Shown piece by piece: positions 29,229 to 37,636 of a stretch of 60,457 nucleotides of DNA. The stretch spans positions 1-60,457 of the forward strand of contig NZ_ALVZ01000215.1 of assembly GCF_000332055.1 (NCBI RefSeq). The letters are read 5' to 3'. Each line of letters opens with the position of its first letter. Within the stretch, counting starts at the first letter, position 1. Source of the stretch: Xenococcus sp. PCC 7305. GTDB lineage: Bacteria; Cyanobacteriota; Cyanobacteriia; Cyanobacteriales; Xenococcaceae. The position numbers and the translations under genes were made by a program. Under the pieces are notes generated by a model, which was given only the letters and a program-made list of their open reading frames with translations, did no database searches and had not been told where the DNA came from.

Positions 29229-30194
29229 TTATTGACAAAGTTTGGAACTTGCAGCTTCAGCTTGCATTGTGGCAATTAATTCTTCTGGATTGGTCTCGGT
29301 TTCGTCAATAGTTACCGATGACCAGGTTTTATCCGTCGTAAAAATTGAGCTATTCGGCAGTGCTTGCCAAGCAACTTCTGGTGTTGCATTAGTAACCTTT
29401 TTTAGGGGAATTGCCAAGCTCGAACGGATAATCAATTCCTGTAGCGGCTCGCAAGGCTGAGACTGGTCTTCATAGTAATCTGGAGCTTCCCACAAAGGGT
29501 AGGCATGTTTGCCATTAACTCCCACGAGCAATCCTTGAATAGTTAGTAAAGCACCACCACTCATGCCCTTTTGAACTTCGTTGGTGTAGCCAATTTGATA
29601 ACCTTCTTCTAAAGCTTGATCCAAAATTACCGACACTCGACCTTTCGTAAATTTTATGCCGGTCGGACTATCATCAGATAATTCTTTTAATTCTTTAGGC
29701 GTAGCAGAAGAAGAATCCGTTTCCTGATATTGATAGGGAAATCCCACGGCAAAAACGGGCTCTCCCACTTGGAGTTCTGAAGAATTGCCCATGGTTGCTA
29801 TTCGATAATTATCTTGACGGGCGACAAATTCTAATACTGCAATATCATAGCGGGAAGATGCTCGGGTCGGAATCACGGTCGCAGCATGAATCTTACCATC
29901 AAAGGTCTCAATTTGATAGGGTTTCTCCCCGGCCCTAAGAACATGCTGATTGGTGATGACAATATATCGATTACCTTTTTTTTGCATAAGAATACCCGAA
30001 CCGAGCAATTCTTGATTCGATATTTTGACTGTAATCTCAGTGGCAATCTCACGAACTTGCTCTATTCTCAGCTCTGAAGGTTGGGATGCTAGGGTTTTGC
30101 TTTTTCTTTGGGCAATATCTCTTGAAACTATTCCCGTTACAGCAAGAAGACAAATTAGAATTAGCAATTTTGACTGTTGCACCCATTTCATCAT
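29229..30194 (-). CDS. Trypsin-like serine protease with N-terminal signal/anchor
   Basis: A 321-residue S1-type protease-like protein. A hydrophobic segment at residues 9-24 targets it to the membrane or periplasm. The catalytic triad is visible: His in ITNQHVLRAG, Asp in RYDIAVLEF, and Ser in KGMSGGALL. No PDZ domain is present, so it is not a full HhoA/DegP protein; it resembles the stand-alone trypsin-like proteins common in cyanobacteria. Substrate is unknown. The ATG is followed upstream by a GGTTTTA heptamer array. Confidence 0.88.
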   Translation of the reverse strand: MMKWVQQSKLLILICLLAVTGIVSRDIAQRKSKTLASQPSELRIEQVREIATEITVKISNQELLGSGILMQKKGNRYIVITNQHVLRAGEKPYQIETFDGKIHAATVIPTRASSRYDIAVLEFVARQDNYRIATMGNSSELQVGEPVFAVGFPYQYQETDSSSATPKELKELSDDSPTGIKFTKGRVSVILDQALEEGYQIGYTNEVQKGMSGGALLTIQGLLVGVNGKHAYPLWEAPDYYEDQSQPCEPLQELIIRSSLAIPLKKVTNATPEVAWQALPNSSIFTTDKTWSSVTIDETETNPEELIATMQAEAASSKLCQ

Positions 30195-30201
30195 TAAATC
30201 A

Positions 30202-30253
30202 GGTTTTAGGTTTTAGGTTTTAGGTTTTGGGTTTTAGGTTTTGGGTTTTAGGT
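30202..30253. repeat. Heptamer tandem repeat (GGTTTTA)
   Basis: Seven units of GGTTTTA/GGTTTTG plus a degenerate eighth, upstream of the leftward protease gene in its presumed promoter region. Confidence 0.85.
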
Positions 30254-30430
30254 TCAACTTATTAGCTAATACCTAAGAGTATCGAAAACATAGCTATGAT
30301 AAGTTAGAACATGCGATCGCGTCTAATTCCCCCATCAATAATCCTACAATCTTATAGCAATCTCTCCAAAATGCCTCAATTCCAACCTTTCTCCCCTCGA
30401 TACTTATGAAAGAAGGTTAAGGTTAGTAGA

Positions 30431-30483
30431 ATTCCTCATCCCTCATCCTTTATCCCTCATCCTTTTTTATCCCTCATTCCTCA
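30431..30483. repeat. Heptamer repeat (ATCCCTC) extending into the rimM 3' end
   Basis: Period-7 ATCCCTC/ATCCTTT units. Read on the minus strand, the array encodes the last residues (RNEG) and stop of rimM. It is the reverse complement of the GGGATGA class seen at 29162 and 58893. Confidence 0.75.
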
Positions 30484-31126
30484 AAAGACCTTCTGGCGGC
30501 ATGATTTCCAGTCGATTATGCTCCAGGTCGACGATGGGAACAATTTCTTTTACGAAAGGAATCAAAATAGTAGGGGCTTGCGTTTTCTTCTTTTTGAATT
30601 TTTTCCTTTTAGATTTGCGACTAATTGCTGATAAATCTTTATCTTGCTGCTCTATATTCTTTTGATCGTCTACTTGCTTATAAAGTTGCACTTTTAGTAA
30701 ATCATTTCCCGCATAGAAAATATCGACTACGATGCCAATGTTTTCTCCTGTTTTTTGATTAAATACTTCGAGGTTCATTAGATCCGCAACATGGTATTCA
30801 TCTTCAGATAAATCGAGGCGATCTTGATCTGAGACTAATAATGTATGGCCTTTTAGAGCTTCTGCTTGATCGCGAAATTCTATACCTTCGAGCATGACAA
30901 CATATAGGTTTTTTCCAGGAAGATAGCGACCGCCTAATAATTCTATTTCTTGAATATTTCCTGTCTCGGGATGTTGCAACCAACGAGTTCCAGCCTCTAA
31001 AAAACGTTCAGGAAAATCGGAAGAAGGATAAACTCTAACCTCACCACGCAATCCCTGGGCCGCAACTATAGTACCAATCTCCAGCCATTTTTCTTGCTCT
31101 AATTTTTCTTGATTTTGAATAGTCAT
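30467..31126 (-). CDS. rimM: Ribosome maturation factor RimM
   Basis: Assists 30S subunit maturation by binding the S19/16S head. The 219-residue protein has the N-terminal RimM domain (LEIGTIVAAQGLRGEVRVYP) and a C-terminal PRC barrel (EDEYHVADLMNLEVF, then VPIVDLEHNRLEIMPPEGLL). A Lys-rich insertion (KSKRKKFKKKK) near residue 175 is longer than in model RimM proteins, though such inserts occur in cyanobacteria. It starts five bases after the universal stress gene and looks like the last gene of a SulP-USP-rimM transcript. Its C-terminal codons come from heptamer repeat DNA. Confidence 0.95.
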   Translation of the reverse strand: MTIQNQEKLEQEKWLEIGTIVAAQGLRGEVRVYPSSDFPERFLEAGTRWLQHPETGNIQEIELLGGRYLPGKNLYVVMLEGIEFRDQAEALKGHTLLVSDQDRLDLSEDEYHVADLMNLEVFNQKTGENIGIVVDIFYAGNDLLKVQLYKQVDDQKNIEQQDKDLSAISRKSKRKKFKKKKTQAPTILIPFVKEIVPIVDLEHNRLEIMPPEGLLRNEG

Positions 31127-31131
31127 GATTT

Positions 31132-32013
31132 TTAAGGATGGGGATTGTCTCGAAATAATAAAACTGGAATATGACTGCTACGAAGCATCTGAGCCGTCGT
31201 ACTCCCAATTACTAGATGACGAATTCGGCTATGTCCATAAGCTCCCATAAGCAATAAACTGATGTCTTGCTCGGTAACATAGTTCGAGATCACTTTTTCA
31301 GAATGTCCTTCTCTCACCGAACAAACTGGTTCAAATCCTGTCTCTTGCAATAGCTGCTTGGCTGATTCGAGACGCGCGATCGCCGTCTGATCTGTGGCAT
31401 TTTTGGCAACGGTCACAATATGTAATTCTAAACCGGCAAAAACAGACGAATCCGCGATAAATTGCAGAATTTTTTGGCAACTGGGACTACCATCATAGGC
31501 AATCAACACTCGTTCAATCGGTTTGAACTGACGAGAAGTTACGAGGCATGGTTTATGGCTACTACGAACAACTCTTTCTAGATTAGCCCCCAAATGTCCC
31601 GAGGCAAACTCGGCAGCTTCCCCTCGCTTTCCTAAGACAATCAGATCGCAACTGCCTTCAAATTCCGACAAACAATCTACGAGAAAACCCGTTTCGTGGA
31701 GCAGATTAATCCGTTCTACTCCTTCTGCTTTAAGGGTTTGGGCTGCCGCTTTTAACACTAATTTCGTCCGCTGGTGATTAATCTTCGCTTTCTCATGTTC
31801 TAATTCCACCAGGCGATCGAGCAAATTTTCCGAAGCATCAATCCCAATACTTCCGCTTAAATTTTGTGAAGACATTGTTTGTTGACCCCGAATATCAGTC
31901 ACACATAAAACATCTACTTCTTCTGCTTTTAATTTATTGGCAAACCATGCACCATAGCGGTAAGTATTTTCCGCAAAAGCCGAGCCATCACTACAAAGTA
32001 AAATTTTTTTCAT
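31132..32013 (-). CDS. Tandem universal stress protein (two Usp domains)
   Basis: A 293-residue cytoplasmic protein with two UspA folds. The first begins KKILLCSDGSAFAENTYRYG and the second RVLIAYDGSPSCQKILQF; the second ends with the nucleotide-binding GAYGHSRIRHLVIGSTT motif. ATP binding is therefore likely, at least in the C-terminal half. The gene starts 11 bases after the SulP transporter gene. A regulatory or sensing role for transport is a reasonable inference but not shown. Confidence 0.93.
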   Translation of the reverse strand: MKKILLCSDGSAFAENTYRYGAWFANKLKAEEVDVLCVTDIRGQQTMSSQNLSGSIGIDASENLLDRLVELEHEKAKINHQRTKLVLKAAAQTLKAEGVERINLLHETGFLVDCLSEFEGSCDLIVLGKRGEAAEFASGHLGANLERVVRSSHKPCLVTSRQFKPIERVLIAYDGSPSCQKILQFIADSSVFAGLELHIVTVAKNATDQTAIARLESAKQLLQETGFEPVCSVREGHSEKVISNYVTEQDISLLLMGAYGHSRIRHLVIGSTTAQMLRSSHIPVLLFRDNPHP

Positions 32014-32024
32014 GGTTCCAAGTC

Positions 32025-33494
32025 TTAATTTTCAATAACTGCGGATTCCTTATTATCTGCCAATCGATTGAATAGAGTTGCACTAGCTTCATTTAAACCG
32101 ACTACCTCGACTTCTGCCCCATTACGGCGGAATTTACTGACTACTTTGTCGACTGTTTCTACTGCTCCTTGATCCCAAAGATGAGCCTGGGTTAGATCGA
32201 TTGTGACACATTCCACTAGTTCTCTAAAATCAAAAGACCTTAAAAACTCTTCTTTCGACAAAAAGAAAATTTGACCAGCTACTTGATAAATACGGCGAGC
32301 ACCATCATCACTCAAAGTCTTATTGACAAATACCAACAGGGCAATCTTACGGGAAAAGAACACTGTACTCATCACAATTCCTGTTGCCACACCCAAGGCA
32401 AAATTGCGAGTGAAGATAATAACAAACATCGTAGTTAGCATCACCGCGGTTTCCGTACGAGGAGTACGGGACATATTTTTAAAAGACGACCAACTGAATG
32501 TCCCAATAGAAACCATAATCATCACTGCCACCAATGCTGCCATGGGCATTTCTTTGACCCAATCTTGCAATCCCAAAATAGCAAACAAGAGAAAAACTCC
32601 CGCCGCAAGAGTGGATAATCTACCTCGACCACCCGATTGCACGTTGATGACCGATTGTCCGATCATGCCACAACCTGCCATGCCGCCAAAGAAAGCTGTA
32701 ACTATATTGGCAATACCTTGTCCTTTGGCTTCTTGATTTTTATCGCTGGGAGTATCGGTCAGATCATCTACTAAAGCCGCAGTCAGAAAAGAAGCTAATA
32801 AACCCACGATCGCCATGGTCAAAGAGTAAGGCAAGATAATCTGTAGGGTTTCTAGATTAAATGGTACGCTCGGCAAGGCAAATATTGGTAGGGCGGTGGG
32901 CAATTCCCCCATATCTCCTACGGTGGGAACTTCCAGCTTCAAGGCGATCGCCGCTATGGTCATTACAGCTAAGGCGACTAAAGGAGAAGGAACAGCTTGG
33001 GTAAAGCGAGGCAAAATATAAATAATTGCCAAAGAAAGGATGGTTAAGATATAAACCGTAACTGGGACGTTAGTCAGTTGGGGCAACTGGGCCAGGAAAA
33101 TTAGCACGGCTAAGGCATTGATATAACCAATCATTACCGCTCTAGGTACATACTTCATTTGACGCCCTAGCTTCAGTATGCCAAATATGACCTGGATTAC
33201 TCCTGTTAAAACAGTAGCTGCCAAGAGATACTGCAAGCCGTGGTCTTTAACTAAGTCGATCATCAGCAAAGCCATTGCCCCCGTCGCAGCCGAAATCGAT
33301 CCTGGCCTACCCCCAAAAAAAGCTGTCAAAACAGCAATAATAAATGAGGTATAAAGTCCTACTTTCGGATCTACTCCGGCAATAATCGAAAAGGCGATCG
33401 CTTCTGGTATCAATGCCAGCCCGACTACGGCCCCGGCTAAAAGATCTTGTCTAGTATTAAAAAACCACTCTCTTTGGACAAATTTTAGGTTCAA
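32025..33494 (-). CDS. SulP family anion transporter with STAS domain
   Basis: A 489-residue permease of the SulP family (sulfate, bicarbonate or other anions). The N-terminal motif [21 protein letters not shown] and following transmembrane segments form the transport core. A short STAS domain at about 390-480 carries the [18 protein letters not shown] segment. It is shorter than BicA-type bicarbonate transporters (about 560) and more like the YbaR-type SulP proteins. Bicarbonate uptake is possible but not established. It is the first gene of a SulP-USP-rimM run with 11- and 5-base gaps. Confidence 0.92.
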   Translation of the reverse strand: MNLKFVQREWFFNTRQDLLAGAVVGLALIPEAIAFSIIAGVDPKVGLYTSFIIAVLTAFFGGRPGSISAATGAMALLMIDLVKDHGLQYLLAATVLTGVIQVIFGILKLGRQMKYVPRAVMIGYINALAVLIFLAQLPQLTNVPVTVYILTILSLAIIYILPRFTQAVPSPLVALAVMTIAAIALKLEVPTVGDMGELPTALPIFALPSVPFNLETLQIILPYSLTMAIVGLLASFLTAALVDDLTDTPSDKNQEAKGQGIANIVTAFFGGMAGCGMIGQSVINVQSGGRGRLSTLAAGVFLLFAILGLQDWVKEMPMAALVAVMIMVSIGTFSWSSFKNMSRTPRTETAVMLTTMFVIIFTRNFALGVATGIVMSTVFFSRKIALLVFVNKTLSDDGARRIYQVAGQIFFLSKEEFLRSFDFRELVECVTIDLTQAHLWDQGAVETVDKVVSKFRRNGAEVEVVGLNEASATLFNRLADNKESAVIEN

Positions 33495-33614
33495 TTTAGC
33501 TCCTCAACTAATCAGGTCTAGTGCAAACACAGTTCTTGTTCAAACTACTGTGTTTTTAACAAGATATATTGTCTCATATTAAGTGAATGGCCTGTCGATG
33601 AGCCCAATTGCGCT

Positions 33615-34997
33615 CTATTCGGTTTCTAATTCAGCTTCTAGTTCATTAGCAACAGATAAATAATAATTCCGAGCCGGTGCATTAACCTGTTGTTCGGCCA
33701 GTGCTCGTAAGGCTTGTATCTTTAACTTTTTGGCTTCTACTGCAGATGCCCCACCAAGACGAATACTATGGTCAGCTAGTTGCAACACCCATTGATAATC
33801 TTCCTGATCCAGAGAGGTTTTGATCTCTGCCAAAAATAGTTCAGAACCACCCGCCAATTCAACCATCCGTTGCGCCTCTGCTTCTGGTGGCAGAGCAAAT
33901 AAATTAGCAGGATTGCCATCAAACCACCCTAAATAGCCAGTAAAGATTGAGCGTACAGCCCAAGGTACTGCACCATAGAATTCTATTAGATAAGGTTGAC
34001 TAGCCAGTTCTGGGGGCAGTTGCACTTCCTGAACCAACTCATCGGGGGTCAAGCCACGGTTGATTCCAGCGATCGTTTGCTCATAAACGGTTTGAATTGC
34101 AGCACTATAGTTTGCAAGCGCTTCTTGAATTTCTGGTTCGCCGGTAATCGGTCGAGTATGTCCTGGAACTAGATAATCAGCTCCCAATTGACTCATTTGT
34201 GCCACACTATTGGCCCATTGTTGTACATCCCGGTAGGGCGTACCTCGAATAGCATAAAGATTAGGAAATGCTCGGTAAAAGTTATCGCCAGAAAATAGTA
34301 CTTCTAGCTCTGGCAGCCATACATAGAGTTGATCATCAGTTTCTCCTGGGGCAGCCACCATCTCCACTTGAATACCTGCGATCGTCACCGCTAATTTTTC
34401 ATCCCCAAAGGTTTCAGTGGGTGGGAGAAAACCCTCACCTACCCCAACTGTGGGCGTTCTAGCAGGTGCAATCCCTCGGTTAATGATTTCATCGTCCGAC
34501 AAATTACGGCCAAATTGTCTAGCACCTCGTACTCTCCGAGCTTTAATTACGCTTGATTCTCGGATCTCTGGGGCAAAGTTGGAGCGAGCATAAATTACTG
34601 GGTTAAAATCCTGGGCAAAAACTTTCGCGCCACCAATATGATCTCCATGACTATGGGTATAAATAATAGCCTCAATTGGCTTATCTGTGATTTTCTTAAA
34701 CTCGGCTAAAACAACTTCGGCAGCGGATGTTGCCCGTAGGGTATCCACAATAAATGACCCTGTTTCCCCTACGATTAGGCTTGCATTCGAGCCATCATAT
34801 CCCACCGCAGTATAGATATTTTCTGTGATTTGAATAATTTCCGGCTTAAACTGCTCAGAATGTTGCTCTAACAACTCTGTAGGAGTCAGGTCGTCTGTGC
34901 CACTTTCAAATTGTGCGACAGCTGAGGGCGTTATAAAAGCAACACAACCACTAATAGCACCAACAAAAATTGTTTTGATGATTGAACGTTTTTTCAT
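33615..34997 (-). CDS. Exported alkylsulfatase-like metallo-beta-lactamase-fold hydrolase
   Basis: A 460-residue protein. A signal peptide (IFVGAISGCVAFITPSAVAQ) directs export. The metallo-hydrolase domain has THSHGDHIGG (HxHxDH), then PGETDDQ and LFSGDNFYRAFPNL. The following helical region (YLGWFDGNPANLFALPPEAE) is the alkylsulfatase dimerisation domain. The SCP2-like C-terminal domain of full alkylsulfatases such as SdsA1 (about 650 residues) is missing, so the protein stops after the dimerisation domain. Substrate is unknown; sulfate ester hydrolysis is inferred from the family. Confidence 0.87.
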   Translation of the reverse strand: MKKRSIIKTIFVGAISGCVAFITPSAVAQFESGTDDLTPTELLEQHSEQFKPEIIQITENIYTAVGYDGSNASLIVGETGSFIVDTLRATSAAEVVLAEFKKITDKPIEAIIYTHSHGDHIGGAKVFAQDFNPVIYARSNFAPEIRESSVIKARRVRGARQFGRNLSDDEIINRGIAPARTPTVGVGEGFLPPTETFGDEKLAVTIAGIQVEMVAAPGETDDQLYVWLPELEVLFSGDNFYRAFPNLYAIRGTPYRDVQQWANSVAQMSQLGADYLVPGHTRPITGEPEIQEALANYSAAIQTVYEQTIAGINRGLTPDELVQEVQLPPELASQPYLIEFYGAVPWAVRSIFTGYLGWFDGNPANLFALPPEAEAQRMVELAGGSELFLAEIKTSLDQEDYQWVLQLADHSIRLGGASAVEAKKLKIQALRALAEQQVNAPARNYYLSVANELEAELETE

Positions 34998-35150
34998 TGA
35001 GCAATTCAGACAGAGATAAAGACATTACAGCTTATTCATAAATGATTAACGCAGGGGACAATGCTCGACATACTCCACTGATTTAAGGAAACTGGCCCCC
35101 TAGATTCCTTACCGAATTCGGTAGACTGAAACCTTTGGTATAACTGGAAA

Positions 35151-35221
35151 AGCGGATGAGGGGAATCGAACCCCTAGCTTTAGCTTGGAAGGCTAAGGTA
35201 TTACCACTATACGACATCCGC
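35151..35221 (-). tRNA. trnG: tRNA-Gly(UCC)
   Basis: The minus strand folds as a cloverleaf: acceptor GCGGATG pairs with CATCCGC, a D-arm follows, the anticodon stem is TTAGC/GCTAA with loop CTTCCAA (anticodon UCC), and the T-arm is GGGGT-TCGATTC-CCCTC. The discriminator is U, as in bacterial glycine tRNAs. CCA is not encoded. It reads GGA and wobble glycine codons. Confidence 0.96.
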
Positions 35222-35451
35222 GCTTATTGATTTATTATTTATCGGCCTAGCCATAGTAACGAGATTTGCCACTTTGGTCAAGCTTTTTTGATTAAAAGTT
35301 TGGTAGTTTTGAATATTTCAGAAGGTAAGTAGTTACTATTTCCCCAAATGGTTGAATACGAGCTAGATATTGAGTCTTATTTTCTTATACTCCCTCGATT
35401 TACAGCAATTTTCTCTTATTTTTCAAACCTTAATAATTTTGCCAAAGAAAA

Positions 35452-36633
35452 TTATGAATTCATCAGTAGGTTGATTTTGCAGGCTGCATCAGAAATTATT
35501 GTGGCTGATATATCGATTTCTTGGTTAGTAGTAAATTTTCCTAATCCTATCCTTAGCGATCCTTCGATTAACTCATCTGGTAAATTTATCGCTCGCAAGA
35601 CATGAGAGGGAGCAGCAACTCCAGAAGAACATGCTGAGCCAGTGGAAATAGCTAAGCGATCGCGAATCCTAGCAATGATGGCACTATTAGGAATTGTGGG
35701 AATGGCAAGATGAAGGTTTCCAGCTAATCTAGAAGTTACATCACCATTAACAACTAGATTAGATATTTTTTCTTGGAGCAAATTTTGTAACTTGTCTCGT
35801 AGTATAGCGATCGCTGGTTCATCTTTTTCCATTTCTAACTGTCTTAATCGACAGGCTTCTCCCAAACCAACAATCCCAGGAACATTAAGTGTTCCCGATC
35901 TCAATCCTTTTTGATGCCCACCACCAAAAATAATTGGTTCTAAATGATGCCCTTTTCTCACAATTAACGCTCCTATTCCTTTGGGTGCATAGAATTTATG
36001 ACCAGAGATTGCTAGATAAGTAATTCCCCATTGTTCAAAATCGATTGGTATTTTGCCTGCTGCTTGGGAGGCATCACAAAGAAAAGGGATATTGTGTTTT
36101 TGAGCTATTTCACCAATTTCTTTAACTGGATAAATATTACCTATTTCGTTGTTGGCTGCCATAACGCATAATAGTGAAAGCCCTTGTTGGCAGACTTGTT
36201 CGAGATATTCTAAGTCTAATCTGCCTTTTGAATCGACCTGAAGACTAATAAGATCGGCTGATCCTTTCTTCGCGATCTCCTGACAAGTATCTAATACTGC
36301 TTTATGTTCGAGTGGGGAAAAAGCAATGCGAGGTTTATTAGGGTTATCAAGATGCTTGATTATAGTTCCTTGGATAGCCAAGTTAATGCTTTCTGTTGCC
36401 CCAGAGGTAAAAATTACTTCTCTTGCGGATGCACCAACTAACTTAGCAACTTGATTGCGTGCTTGAGAGACAGCATTTGCTGCTTCATCGCCGTAGATAT
36501 GGTCTGTACTGCTAGCATTGCCAAATGCGGTTGTCATATAATACAGCATTAGATCGGCAACTCTTGGATCGATGGGAGTAGTAGCATGATAATCGAGATA
36601 AATTGGAGAATTATTGGAAGACTTGGAATTCAT
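35452..36633 (-). CDS. Cysteine desulfurase (IscS/NifS/DndA class)
   Basis: PLP enzyme that takes sulfur from cysteine and passes it on as a persulfide. The 393-residue protein has HATTPIDPRVADLM at the N-terminus, the PLP lysine in ISGHKFYAPKGIGAL and the catalytic loop cysteine in STGSACSSGVAAPSHVL. It lies 35 bases after the broken PLD gene, at the 3' end of the phosphorothioation-like cluster on the same strand. It could thus be the SspA/DndA-type sulfur donor, though it could equally serve Fe-S clusters or tRNA thiolation; sequence alone does not decide. Confidence 0.93.
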   Translation of the reverse strand: MNSKSSNNSPIYLDYHATTPIDPRVADLMLYYMTTAFGNASSTDHIYGDEAANAVSQARNQVAKLVGASAREVIFTSGATESINLAIQGTIIKHLDNPNKPRIAFSPLEHKAVLDTCQEIAKKGSADLISLQVDSKGRLDLEYLEQVCQQGLSLLCVMAANNEIGNIYPVKEIGEIAQKHNIPFLCDASQAAGKIPIDFEQWGITYLAISGHKFYAPKGIGALIVRKGHHLEPIIFGGGHQKGLRSGTLNVPGIVGLGEACRLRQLEMEKDEPAIAILRDKLQNLLQEKISNLVVNGDVTSRLAGNLHLAIPTIPNSAIIARIRDRLAISTGSACSSGVAAPSHVLRAINLPDELIEGSLRIGLGKFTTNQEIDISATIISDAACKINLLMNS

Positions 36634-36668
36634 ACTTTATGGGTTCTATCTTTTGCTAAATAACAAGT

Positions 36669-37621
36669 TTATGTTTTGATTCGATAGAAAACTTCTGAAT
36701 AGTTGGGTACAGATAAAGCATAACGATTGGGAAGAAAATAAAGTAACCAGCGCATCAAGGTTTGCCAGGCTCGTTCGGCATCGAAATAGAGAATAGTAGC
36801 GCAAGGTAGAGAATTTAAGAAATCTCTTACTGCACCAAATCTTTGTGGAAATTTAACAAAACTGTCAACTTTCTGGATAATTGGCTTCTGGAGTAAAAGA
36901 GTCCCGATGTAAGCCTTGAATACCTTTTGAGATAAGTTAGGAATAATTGAGAGCGATCGCAAGTCAGTTGAAGCAGCTATTTTTGAAGCAGAAGTTAATT
37001 TTTCTGTCTGTCCGCAATAAGCCAAATACAAATCTTCTGGATTGCGGAGAGTTGGCAACCAAGTATTTACGTTAATTAAATCCTGAGTAGTTAAGTTACT
37101 TTCTAAAAATTCTAATTTTGATGAATTACTGGCTACTAAATTAGAAGTTTGTTCCGCTAATAGTTTCACAGCAAGAGACATTTGCTCGAATAAATCTTCA
37201 GTTACTGGGATACAAGCTTTTAATAACTCAATCTCAAAACTCTTGATCGTTGGTTCATTGGCTGATAAAGCTACTAAAAGCTCTAAATTAGCGCAATCTG
37301 ACCAACCCAAAGCTTTACCTGTTAAATTAGCCGAACCTACCAAACAGCAATCATCTGCTCGATAATATTTAGCGTGTAGATCGGGTCTTAACCATAGAGA
37401 TGAATTAGGACGCTTTTTAATCAAAGACCATACTTCTAGATCGCTGACACCTGTTATTATTTCATCGGGAAACCAACGGGTAATACACTACACTTTAGAG
37501 AAACATCAAGAGATATTTCTGTCAGTAGTCTCTCAAGCACAGGAGCTTTGATAAAAGGAGCAACAAGTAATATTTCATTGCGGGCTTCTGCACAAAGCTT
37601 GGATAATTCTGTTCCTAACAT
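36669..37621 (-). pseudogene. PLD-family (HKD) nuclease gene, frameshifted by a 5-bp duplication
   Basis: The minus-strand frame starts MLGTELSKLCAEARNEILLV at 37621 and stops after about 54 codons. The rest continues in another frame as ITRWFPDEIITGVSDLEVWS and then IKKRPNSSLWLRPDLHAKYY to 36669. The break is a tandem GTGTA GTGTA (plus strand TACACTACAC at 37484-37493); removing one copy restores one frame of about 315 codons. The HKD motif (HAKYYRADDCCLVGSANLT) is intact. Proteins of this size usually act as dimeric PLD nucleases. It lies 15 bases after the GHKL ATPase gene, in the same operon. A downstream start could still make a 251-residue fragment containing the HKD motif. Confidence 0.85.
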
Positions 37622-37636
37622 TAAAGACAATTTTAG

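Noticed and set aside
35348-35605. 85-codon rightward frame
   Set aside because: Mostly antisense to the cysteine desulfurase 3' end.
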